Source of the DNA: Limnohabitans sp. MMS-10A-192
Lineage (GTDB): Bacteria; Pseudomonadota; Gammaproteobacteria; Burkholderiales; Burkholderiaceae_C
Reading direction: 5' to 3'
Length of the DNA stretch: 64,000 nucleotides
Assembly (NCBI RefSeq): GCF_003063335.1
Contig: NZ_NERX01000003.1
Coordinates: 395,418-459,417, forward strand
Of this stretch, positions 43,107 through 50,863 are shown in pieces. A program made the translations under genes and the position numbers. Under the pieces are notes generated by a model that was not told the origin of the DNA, did not search any database, and worked only from the letters and a program-made list of their open reading frames with translations. Each line of letters opens with the position of its first letter. Within the stretch, counting starts at the first letter, position 1.

Positions 43107-43466
43107 ATGAACCCCATCACTATCACCATCGAATCCATGCCCACGACCATCAACTTCGATGGCCGCGAATTGCAGGTCCAAAAGCTCAGCATCCCGCTGC
43201 CCTTTGGCCGCAAGCCTACAGACATCTCCGACATTGCCGCTTGCGGCGTCGAGGCGGTCTACGTGACCGAGATCCGGGAGATGGATCCCGAAGAATTTGA
43301 TGGCTTCAAATTGAACCTTGGCAAGTCTCGCGACTGGCTCAAAGGCAAGGGAGGCGATTACTGGGATGGCCGGTTGTGCGTGATGGTGCACGCACCTGGT
43401 CGCCCTTACTTGTTCATCGATCCATCCGGAGGAGACAGCGTTCGCTATCTCGCGCGTCTGGGCTGA
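43107..43466 (+). CDS. Uncharacterised cytoplasmic protein
   Basis: I do not recognise this 119-residue protein. It has no signal peptide or membrane segment and is acidic to neutral. Recognisable features are a short start (MNPITITIESMPTTINFDGR), a WLKGKGGDYWDGRLCVMVH stretch and a C-terminal DPSGGDSVRYLARLG. It follows the DUF3489 remnant by seven bases, so it was probably part of the same plasmid or integrative-element operon. A hairpin overlaps its stop codon. Confidence 0.6.
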   Translation: MNPITITIESMPTTINFDGRELQVQKLSIPLPFGRKPTDISDIAACGVEAVYVTEIREMDPEEFDGFKLNLGKSRDWLKGKGGDYWDGRLCVMVHAPGRPYLFIDPSGGDSVRYLARLG

Positions 43467-43492
43467 TCAGTTGCGAAGAAGCAACTGATCAG
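43463..43492 (+). terminator. Hairpin over the stop of the 119-residue gene
   Basis: CTGATCAGTTGC and GCAACTGATCAG are perfect 12-bp arms with the loop GAAGAA. The T-run is poor (AAAGATT follows), so it may act as a transcript-end stabiliser rather than an intrinsic terminator. Confidence 0.5.
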
Positions 43493-43667
43493 AAAGATTA
43501 AGCGCGGACACCGGCAGCATCTTTACGCGCATTGCGGAACTGCAGACCTGACGCAAATGTAATCACCAGCACATCTTCATGTCAGAGCCGCTCGACAGAA
43601 TACAGGACGTGCATTCGCACAAGGTGCTTTGAGTAACGTAGCACCTGTATTCAAGAAAGGACCTGAT

Positions 43668-43961
43668 ATGAACACCCGCATCACTTCGCTCTTCGCTGCC
43701 GTCGTGCTCAGTACCCTGGCATCGACCGCTTTTGCCACCGACTCGCTGGCAGGCAATGTCGACAAGACCTACCGCCTGAAGGACGGTGGCACCGTATTCG
43801 TTTTCAAGGACGGAAAGATGGCAGTGGCCGACAAGTTCGACCGCGCCGTCCATCTCCCCAAAGGCCAAGTCCTGGAGGCGGCTGACGGTCAGAAGATCGT
43901 CATGACCAGCAGCGAAAGCGCGCGTCTCGACTTCCAGCTGCGCCAAGGTCACGAGAACTGA
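43668..43961 (+). CDS. CopK-like periplasmic protein
   Basis: Exported protein of 97 residues. Start ATG 43668 follows GAAAGGA. The signal peptide ends at about residue 23 (STAFA). The mature part aligns by eye with CopK of Cupriavidus metallidurans: KTYRLKDGGTVFVFKDGKM, DGQKIVMTSSE, then LRQGHEN. Of the CopK methionines thought to bind Cu(I) (M28, M38, M44, M54), only the last is kept; the others read Val, Leu, Leu. It may thus bind copper differently or not at all. It stands between broken genes, with its own ribosome site. Confidence 0.78.
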   Translation: MNTRITSLFAAVVLSTLASTAFATDSLAGNVDKTYRLKDGGTVFVFKDGKMAVADKFDRAVHLPKGQVLEAADGQKIVMTSSESARLDFQLRQGHEN

Positions 43962-44024
43962 CCTGTCATTTAGGCATGCCCCGTTTGAGGTACTGCCTTT
44001 CGTTCCTTTTGGGGGACGATGTCT

Positions 44025-44067
44025 CACGAGTCTTGGCGATGATCAATCGATCTTGCCAAGGCTCGTG
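44025..44067. repeat. 13-bp inverted repeat before the truncated TPM gene
   Basis: CACGAGTCTTGGC and GCCAAGGCTCGTG are inverted with one mismatch and a 17-bp loop. It lies 16 bp before the break point of the TPM gene, so it is either a terminator-like hairpin of the CopK gene or a scar of the event that cut the TPM gene. Confidence 0.5.
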
Positions 44068-44083
44068 AAATCTCTGCCATTAG

Positions 44084-44674
44084 AAACAGTGGAAGCTGGG
44101 TCGGCAGAAGGTGGATGATGGCGTTATTTTGGTGGTGGCCAAAGATGATCGGACTGTACGTATCGAAGTCGGCTACGGTCTAGAAGGTGCCTTATCTGAT
44201 ATCACCAGTAAGCGAATCATCAGTGAAGTTATCGTTCCCCATTTCAAGCGAGGCGATTTTTTCCAAGGACTTCAATCGGGCGTTGGACAAATCATCTCTG
44301 TAATCGATGGTGAACCACTACCAGAACATCAACGCCACTCCAAAAATTCCGATCAAGGACTTCGTCAACTTGTCCCCTTCTTGTTGATTGTGTCTTTAGG
44401 TGTCGGCAGTGTATTGCGCAGTGCATTCGGAAGAGTTGGCGGTTCACTCGTCACGGGTATGGTCGTGACTGGCCTTGCCTGGTTGGTTGTCGGATCACTG
44501 CTTCTCGCCATCTTCGCTGGCATTGCCGCTATGTTCGTCACGCTGATCGGGGCGTCTACGGTGCTTCACGGATTAGGCGGTATGTCAGGGGGTGGGCGTC
44601 ATGGATGGGGCGGCGGCGGATTTCGAGGTGGTGGTGGCGGATTCGGCGGCGGCGGCGCATCGGGAAGGTGGTGA
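44084..44674 (+). pseudogene. 5'-truncated TPM-domain (YgcG-type) protein
   Basis: The frame reads KQWKLGRQKVDDGVILVVAK and then VRIEVGYGLEGALSD, the middle of a TPM domain, but a TAG at 44081 precedes it and the signal peptide and first 80-100 residues are missing. The rest is intact: two membrane helices (VPFLLIVSLGVGSVL; VVTGLAWLVVGSLLLAIFAG) and a Gly-rich tail. A GTG at 44111 could start a short product. Such genes normally follow lemA, which is absent here, so the deletion probably took lemA as well. Confidence 0.8.
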
Positions 44675-44676
44675 CT

Positions 44677-45186
44677 ATGCCAATCAAACGTATCTTTCAA
44701 CATTTGCTGTTCTCAGATTGGCAGGTCCACCGTGCTTTTAAACGTGAAAGCCTTGATGCCATCACAAAAGCGATTCATAACAGTGAACATTTGCATGGCG
44801 GTGAGATTCGCTTGGCGATAGAAGGTGGCTTAGACGGCATTCGTCTTCTCAAGGGCCAATCATCTCGCGACCGCGCCATCGAGGTGTTTTCTCAGCTAAG
44901 AGTTTGGGACACTGAACACAACAATGGTGTCTTAGTTTATGTACTGCTTGCTGATCGTGCGGTCGAGATCGTTGCCGACAGGGGAATTCATATCAAGGCT
45001 GGCGATGAATGTTGGCGGTCGATATGTCAAACCATGCAAGACCATTTCTCCAGATCAGAGTTCGAGACAGGTGCATTAAAAGGAATAGCGGCAATTGCGA
45101 ATGTGATCGGCCTCCATTTTTCCGCTCATGAAAAGCATGAAAACGAACTTCCTGACGCACCCGTCATGTTGAATTTTAAAAACTAA
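44677..45186 (+). CDS. TPM-domain protein
   Basis: Second TPM-type protein of 169 residues, start ATG 44677, two bases after the stop of the truncated TPM gene. Its domain reads [41 protein letters not shown] and VEIVADRGI, as in the partner of YgcG in lemA-tpm-tpm operons. No signal peptide is seen; a weak hydrophobic stretch lies near the C-terminus. The function is unknown, possibly membrane-protein quality control. It runs into the copper ATPase gene (8-bp gap). Confidence 0.8.
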   Translation: MPIKRIFQHLLFSDWQVHRAFKRESLDAITKAIHNSEHLHGGEIRLAIEGGLDGIRLLKGQSSRDRAIEVFSQLRVWDTEHNNGVLVYVLLADRAVEIVADRGIHIKAGDECWRSICQTMQDHFSRSEFETGALKGIAAIANVIGLHFSAHEKHENELPDAPVMLNFKN

Positions 45187-45194
45187 AAAATACT

Positions 45195-47582
45195 ATGAAT
45201 AAAAACCAACACGACCATCACGCCCACGAACACGGGCACGTTCACCACAACCCAATAGAACATCCCGACGCGTCTTCTTCTGAGAAATCTAGTAAGAGCA
45301 ACACCACGGACCTAAAAGATCCTGTTTGTGGAATGACAGTAACCAGGCAGGCTGCGTATCAATCTGTACACATGGGAAGCACATTTTTCTTTTGCGGGAC
45401 CAAATGCAAAACGAAGTTTGATGTCAACCCCATGTTGTACATGAGCGGAAACGCTGAAAAGTCGCAAATGACATCTGCTGCCGCAGGAACAATCTATACC
45501 TGCCCTATGCATCCTGAAATCCGGCAGGATCATGCAGGAAATTGTCCCAAGTGCGGCATGACACTCGAACCGCTTTTGCCTGAGTTGGAAGAAGACGAAA
45601 ACCCCGAGTTGCGTGACTTCCAAAGACGCTTCTGGTGGACGCTTCCACTCACCATCATCGTGACATTTTTGGCGATGGCTGGCCACCGGTTGAAGTGGTT
45701 TGACATGTCTGTGCAAAGCTGGGGCGAATTTGCGCTTTCACTGCCAATCGTTATATGGGCTGGCTGGCCATTTTTCTCTCGAGGCTGGCAATCTGTTGTA
45801 AACCGCAGTCCCAATATGTGGACACTGATTGGCCTGGGCACCGGTGCAGCCTTTGTTTACAGCGTGGTTGCCACTGTGGCACCGCAGGTATTTCCAGACT
45901 CCTTTATTTCGATGGGCCGAGTCGCTGTGTATTTCGAAGCAACGGCTGTCATCATTTCACTAACCTTGTTGGGACAAGTTCTTGAGCTCAAGGCTCGCTC
46001 TCAGACTTCTGCTGCAATCAAATCACTTCTCGGGCTGGCCCCTAAGACGGCACGTCGCCTGCGTCCCGATGGCTCTGAGGAAGACGTTCCATTAACGCAT
46101 GTGCATGTAGGAGATTTGCTACGCATTCGCCCCGGCGAAAAAGTTCCAGTTGATGGAGTAGTGACCGAGGGCAGTAGCGCCATCGATGAATCCATGCTGA
46201 CCGGTGAACCCGTGCCAGTGTCTAAGCGAGTTGGCGACAAGGTGATTGGAGCAACTCTCAACACCAATGGCTCTCTCGTGATGCGGTCTGAAAAAGTCGG
46301 CGCGGCCACCATGCTCTCTCAAATCGTTCAAATGGTGGCCCAAGCGCAACGCTCCAAAGCACCGATGCAACGAATGGCTGACACCGTAGCGGGGTGGTTC
46401 GTGATGGCAGTTGTCAGCGTTGCCTTGCTCACTTTTTTTGCTTGGGGCCTGTTCGGTCCCGAGCCAAGCTGGGTTTATGCCCTGATTAACGCAGTTGCGG
46501 TTCTGATCATCGCCTGCCCCTGTGCGCTGGGCCTGGCCACACCGATGTCCATCATGGTCGCCACCGGGCGTGGTGCCACCCATGGCGTTCTTTTCCGCGA
46601 TGCCGCTGCAATTGAGAATCTTAGAAAAATTGATACCCTGATCATCGATAAAACCGGCACGCTGACGGAGGGTAAACCGGCGTTTGATCGCGCGGTGGCT
46701 GCCCCGGGTTTTAACGAAATAGAGGTGCTGCGCCTTGCGGCCAGCCTGGACCAAGGCAGCGAGCACCCACTGGCCGATGCCATCGTGCGCGCGGCCCGCG
46801 AACGTCATCTGTCTTTGGACAAACCTGAGAACTTCGAGTCGGGTTCAGGAATTGGCGTGCGAGGTCAGGTTGGAGGACGACAACTGGCTCTGGGCAACAC
46901 GGCATTGATGGAGCAGCTTGGTGTGGCTGTCCAGGCACTGGTGTCACAGGCGGAGTTATTGCGGTCAGAGGGAGCAAGCGTAATGCATCTGGCCGTTGAT
47001 GGGCAACTAGCAGGCTTGTTAGCCGTGTCTGATCCGATCAAGGCTAGCACGCCCGAGGCTCTGGCCACTCTCAAGGCTGCCGGTCTGCGTATCGTCATGG
47101 CGACAGGTGACGGCTTGACCACTGCCCGCTCAGTTGGCGAACGACTTGGAATCGACGAGGTGCATGGTGAAGTCAAGCCCGCAGACAAACTGGCTCTCGT
47201 GGACCAGTTGCAAAAACAAGGCCGTATCGTAGCGATGGCTGGCGACGGTATCAACGACGCACCTGCACTGGCCAAGGCCGATGTCGGCATCGCCATGGGA
47301 ACAGGCACTGATGTGGCCATGAACAGTGCCCAGGTGACTCTCGTAAAAGGTGATTTGCGCGGGATTGCGGTAGCCCGCACGCTCTCACAGGACACTGTGC
47401 GCAACATGAAACAGAACCTGATGTTTGCTTTTCTGTACAACGCGTTGGGGATTCCTGTTGCGGCGGGTGTGTTGTATCCATTGACTGGCTGGCTGCTGTC
47501 CCCATTGATCGCTGCGCTGGCCATGAGCTTCAGTTCGGCCTCGGTGATCGGCAATGCCCTTCGCTTGCGTCGTGGTGAATAA
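45195..47582 (+). CDS. copA: Copper(I)-translocating P-type ATPase
   Basis: Exports Cu(I) from the cytoplasm. It is 795 residues. Instead of an HMA domain, the N-terminus has a His-rich leader ([13 protein letters not shown]), a YHS-type domain (LKDPVCGM, about residue 40) and a heavy-metal-binding domain ([12 protein letters not shown]...[10 protein letters not shown]). The ATPase core has ACPCALG in the sixth helix, phosphorylation [16 protein letters not shown] and [10 protein letters not shown]. Late helices hold YNALGIP and MSFSSASV, the P1B-1 copper pattern. The translation start is ATG 45195. Confidence 0.93.
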   Translation: MNKNQHDHHAHEHGHVHHNPIEHPDASSSEKSSKSNTTDLKDPVCGMTVTRQAAYQSVHMGSTFFFCGTKCKTKFDVNPMLYMSGNAEKSQMTSAAAGTIYTCPMHPEIRQDHAGNCPKCGMTLEPLLPELEEDENPELRDFQRRFWWTLPLTIIVTFLAMAGHRLKWFDMSVQSWGEFALSLPIVIWAGWPFFSRGWQSVVNRSPNMWTLIGLGTGAAFVYSVVATVAPQVFPDSFISMGRVAVYFEATAVIISLTLLGQVLELKARSQTSAAIKSLLGLAPKTARRLRPDGSEEDVPLTHVHVGDLLRIRPGEKVPVDGVVTEGSSAIDESMLTGEPVPVSKRVGDKVIGATLNTNGSLVMRSEKVGAATMLSQIVQMVAQAQRSKAPMQRMADTVAGWFVMAVVSVALLTFFAWGLFGPEPSWVYALINAVAVLIIACPCALGLATPMSIMVATGRGATHGVLFRDAAAIENLRKIDTLIIDKTGTLTEGKPAFDRAVAAPGFNEIEVLRLAASLDQGSEHPLADAIVRAARERHLSLDKPENFESGSGIGVRGQVGGRQLALGNTALMEQLGVAVQALVSQAELLRSEGASVMHLAVDGQLAGLLAVSDPIKASTPEALATLKAAGLRIVMATGDGLTTARSVGERLGIDEVHGEVKPADKLALVDQLQKQGRIVAMAGDGINDAPALAKADVGIAMGTGTDVAMNSAQVTLVKGDLRGIAVARTLSQDTVRNMKQNLMFAFLYNALGIPVAAGVLYPLTGWLLSPLIAALAMSFSSASVIGNALRLRRGE

Positions 47583-47621
47583 GACTAAAACCAGGTTATG
47601 AAATAGTCAGTGTAGGTCATC

Positions 47622-47641
47622 AGGTTACATGAATGTAATCT
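47622..47641. promoter_or_regulatory. Putative metal response-regulator box before the cus operon
   Basis: AGGTTACAT-GA-ATGTAATCT is a 20-bp palindrome with one mismatch, core TTACAT-N2-ATGTAA. It shares ACAT-N2-ATGT with the box at 41676-41699 and lies 98 bp before the DUF2789-cusCBA genes. Confidence 0.6.
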
Positions 47642-47739
47642 GGCCATCATCTTCACAACAGGTACATATTTAGAAAATGAAATCGTTAGTCTGACCAAGC
47701 GCAGGCCAGCGACATTTGAAGCCAATTGGAATCTGTGCA

Positions 47740-47982
47740 ATGAATCAAAGCTACCACCGCTTTACTGAACTCTTTTTGCAGTTGGGTCTGCCATCCGATG
47801 TTGATGGCATAAAACATTTTCTAGAGAACCATAGCCCCCTTGACCCATCTATTCGTTTGGAAAACGCGCCCTTTTGGACGCAGGCGCAATCTACCCTGCT
47901 ACGTGATGAAATACTCCAGGACGCAGACTGGGCCGAAGTTATTGATCAGCTGAATGCGGCCCTACGGCGAGGAAAGCAATGA
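47740..47982 (+). CDS. DUF2789 family small protein
   Basis: Protein of 80 residues with the DUF2789 pattern: FTELFLQLGLPSDVDGIKHF at the start, then APFWTQAQSTLLRDEIL and DADWAEVIDQLNAALRRG. The function is unknown. The ATG at 47740 fits the usual family start; the frame runs eight codons upstream. It overlaps the TolC-family gene (ATGA), so it is the first cistron of the cus transcript, an unusual position for this family as far as I know. Confidence 0.8.
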   Translation: MNQSYHRFTELFLQLGLPSDVDGIKHFLENHSPLDPSIRLENAPFWTQAQSTLLRDEILQDADWAEVIDQLNAALRRGKQ

Positions 47983-49247
47983 TTAACTTCAAATCGGCCA
48001 TCGCTGCAGCGTGCTTCACTCTCTTTCTTGCCCCAACGAGCTACGGCCAAGATCTACAAATTGGTAGCAATTTGCAAGGATTACTAAAGCTAGCCAAGGA
48101 AAGAAATCCTGACTTAGCCAGCATGAGCTTTGATGCGAATGCTGCATCTGAAAGAGTTATACCTGCCGGGTCACTCCCAGATCCTAAATTTCGCACTGAG
48201 TGGCGTGACATCACACGTATGGGAGAACAGGGACCCACCCTTTCACCCAGTCGTGTTGGAAGCACGCGCTACTTGCTAATGCAAGACCTCCCTTGGTTTG
48301 GCAAGCGTGAACTAAAGCGTGAAACAGCTGAAGCCCTTTCTGAAGCAGCGAAAGTACGTGTAACAAGTACTTGGCTTGAGTTGGCCTCGAAGATAAAAAC
48401 AACCTACGCACAACTCTACTATTTAGATCAAAGCGAACGCTTGACCCAGGAAATTTTGGATCTAATGGTTCGTTTAGAAAAAGTGGCTCAGGTTCGGTAT
48501 GCAAGTGGGCTGGCTGCTCAGCAAGACGTTATCCGGTCTCAAGTGGAACAAACCGCTATACGCAGTGAGTTGATTTTCATTGAGTCGGAGCGTCGTCAAT
48601 TGCAAGCGAGGTTGAATGCTCTGACAGGCAGGCAAGCCGATGAACCACTAGCAAGACCAACACAAATTCGGTCTCTACCTACGCCGGAAGTTTTGAATTT
48701 TTCAGCCTTAGAACAACGTGTTCGTTCGAACAATCCACTCTTGCAAGTTGAAGGTGCACAGATCAAAGCGGCGGAAAAGACACGTGAACTTGCTTATAAA
48801 AATCGATTTCCTGACTTCACTGTGGGCGCGTCACCCATTCAATACGGCAACTCAGTTCGCGAATGGGAGTTGATGGTTGAAATCAATATCCCACTGCAGC
48901 AAGGCGCTCGTCGAGCACAGGAAAGAGAGTCTGACGCCATGCTTTCCGCCTCACGCTCCAGACGAGAAGCGATAAACAACCAAGTCCTGGCTGATCTTTA
49001 TGAAAACGTTACAGGATTTGAGTCAGAGCGACGCTCGCTCACTTTGACAACAGAAAGTCTTCTACCCCAGTCAGAGTTGAACTTCCGGTCGGCTCTTGCT
49101 GGATATGAATCAGGAAAAGTTGACTTTGCGACACTTCTGGATGCTCAAAAGCAAATCCGCCAAGCCAAGTTGAATCAAGTCAAGGCAGGCATCAATGCAC
49201 AAATGCGTCTCGCGGATATCGAGCGCATCGTAGGAGAAGAATTATGA
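47979..49247 (+). CDS. cusC: Outer-membrane channel of the copper/silver RND pump
   Basis: TolC-family outer-membrane factor, 422 residues. The signal peptide ends near residue 23 (TSYGQD). Coiled-coil segments of the OEP family are present twice, for example MVRLEKVAQVRYASGLAAQQD and LNFRSALAGYESGKVDFATLLD. It lacks a lipobox, unlike E. coli CusC. Base and codon use is AT-richer (more TTA, ATA, AGA) than in the core genes. It is coupled to DUF2789 and cusB by 4-bp overlaps. Confidence 0.9.
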   Translation: MINFKSAIAAACFTLFLAPTSYGQDLQIGSNLQGLLKLAKERNPDLASMSFDANAASERVIPAGSLPDPKFRTEWRDITRMGEQGPTLSPSRVGSTRYLLMQDLPWFGKRELKRETAEALSEAAKVRVTSTWLELASKIKTTYAQLYYLDQSERLTQEILDLMVRLEKVAQVRYASGLAAQQDVIRSQVEQTAIRSELIFIESERRQLQARLNALTGRQADEPLARPTQIRSLPTPEVLNFSALEQRVRSNNPLLQVEGAQIKAAEKTRELAYKNRFPDFTVGASPIQYGNSVREWELMVEINIPLQQGARRAQERESDAMLSASRSRREAINNQVLADLYENVTGFESERRSLTLTTESLLPQSELNFRSALAGYESGKVDFATLLDAQKQIRQAKLNQVKAGINAQMRLADIERIVGEEL

Positions 49248-50848
49248 CAACTGCCTTGAAGTTGGGCATGGCGGCGGTATTCGTTGCAACCTTGACAGCA
49301 AGTGGAGGATATTGGTATGGGAAACAGCAAGCCATTGTTCATAAGGATGGTAGTGCTGAAACAAATACGCTAGCCAAGAGTGCTTCTGAAGCACGAAAAA
49401 TACTCTTCTACCGGAATCCGATGGGGCTGCCCGACACCTCGCCCACGCCCAAGAAAGATCCTATGGGCATGGACTACATACCGGTCTATGAGGGAGAGCA
49501 GGAATCGACACTCGGTAGTGCAAATTTGATTCGTATCAGCACGGATAAAGTTCAAAAGCTGGGCGTGCGCGTCGAGGCAGCAAGCACGCAAGCTCTGAAC
49601 AAGACCGTGCGTGCAGCAGGACGAATAGAGCCTGACGAGCGCCAGACCTTCACCATTGCTCCCAAGTTTGAGGGCTATGTAGAACGTCTGTATGTCAATG
49701 CAACGGGTCAACCGGTTGGCAAAGGCCAGCCACTATTCGATGTGTACAGTCCCGAATTGGTCTCCGCTCAGCGTGAATACGCCATTGCATCGCAAGGTGT
49801 TGATTCCTTGAAAAGTGCCAGTGAAGAAGCCCAGCGAGGCATGCGTGAACTGGCGGACTCCAGCTTGTCAAGACTACGCAACTGGGATATCTCGGATGAA
49901 CAAATCACGGCTTTGACCCAATCTACAGCGACGCGTCGCACATTAACGCTGCGTTCACCAGTTTCGGGCATCGTTACCGAGAAGAAGGCCGTTCAAGGCA
50001 TGCGTTTTATGCCGGGAGAAATGCTTTACCAAGTTACCAATCTGGCCTCTGTATGGGTGATTGCCGATGTCTTTGAGCAAGACATCGGTCAGATTCGAAC
50101 CGGTGCCAAGGCCACTGTGCGGATCAACGCCTATCCAGATAAGCAGTTTTCGGGGGCAATTACCTATGTTTACCCGACCCTCAAATCGGAGACGCGAACC
50201 GTTCCGGTTCGCGTGGAGTTGTCGAATCCACATGGACTTCTCAAGCCCGGCATGTTTGCGCAGGTCGAACTGCCCGTAGACAGCAAGCGTTCTGTGCTAA
50301 CCGTTCCCACGTCCGCCGTGATTGATAGCGGGACTCGTCAAATCATTCTTGTTCAAGTGCAGGAAGGACGCTTCGATCCAAGGGAGGCCAAGCTTGGCGC
50401 GCGTAGCGATGATCGCATCGAGGTTCTGGAGGGCGTGCGAGATGGCGAGATGGTAGTTGTTGCTGCGAACTTCTTAATTGACGCCGAAAGTAACCTCAAG
50501 GCTGCGATCGGGGGGCTGGGACATTCGGGACACGGGGCGGCAGCTTCTAAAGGAGGATCGGCAGAATCCAAGACCACGGCATCCGTAGGCCATCGTGCAG
50601 AAGGAAAAATCGAGGACATCGATACCAAAAGTGGTTCGCTGACGATCGCACACGGTCCGGTATCCACCCTTAAATGGCCTGCCATGACCATGGAATTCAA
50701 GGTTGCAAATAGCAGCCTGCTATCTGGTCTGAAGCCTGGAATGTCTTTGAGCTTTGAGTTCGTTGAGCGTGGCCAGGGCGAATGGATCATCACCGCCATC
50801 AAGCCTGTCACGGCAAGTGCGGCCAATCCACACACTGGTCACAACTGA
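49244..50848 (+). CDS. cusB: Periplasmic adaptor of the copper/silver RND pump with fused CusF domain
   Basis: Membrane-fusion protein of 534 residues. An N-terminal anchor (about 7-27) is followed by a heavy-metal-binding segment (YRNPMGLPDTSPTPKKDPMG) and by barrel-sandwich and hairpin domains (GYVERLYVNATGQPVGKGQ). The last 75 residues form a CusF-like domain with AHGPVSTLKWPAMTMEF, keeping the His, Trp and two Met copper ligands. This makes a SilB/CusB-type adaptor with a built-in chaperone. It overlaps cusC by four bases. Confidence 0.93.
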   Translation: MTTALKLGMAAVFVATLTASGGYWYGKQQAIVHKDGSAETNTLAKSASEARKILFYRNPMGLPDTSPTPKKDPMGMDYIPVYEGEQESTLGSANLIRISTDKVQKLGVRVEAASTQALNKTVRAAGRIEPDERQTFTIAPKFEGYVERLYVNATGQPVGKGQPLFDVYSPELVSAQREYAIASQGVDSLKSASEEAQRGMRELADSSLSRLRNWDISDEQITALTQSTATRRTLTLRSPVSGIVTEKKAVQGMRFMPGEMLYQVTNLASVWVIADVFEQDIGQIRTGAKATVRINAYPDKQFSGAITYVYPTLKSETRTVPVRVELSNPHGLLKPGMFAQVELPVDSKRSVLTVPTSAVIDSGTRQIILVQVQEGRFDPREAKLGARSDDRIEVLEGVRDGEMVVVAANFLIDAESNLKAAIGGLGHSGHGAAASKGGSAESKTTASVGHRAEGKIEDIDTKSGSLTIAHGPVSTLKWPAMTMEFKVANSSLLSGLKPGMSLSFEFVERGQGEWIITAIKPVTASAANPHTGHN

Positions 50849-50863
50849 TCTTTGGGGGACACC

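Noticed and set aside
43501..43581. A short minus-strand tail reading FASGLQFRNARKDAAGVRA before a stop
   Set aside because: It looks like a possible C-terminus of a lost gene, but only about 27 codons are open and I cannot name the family.
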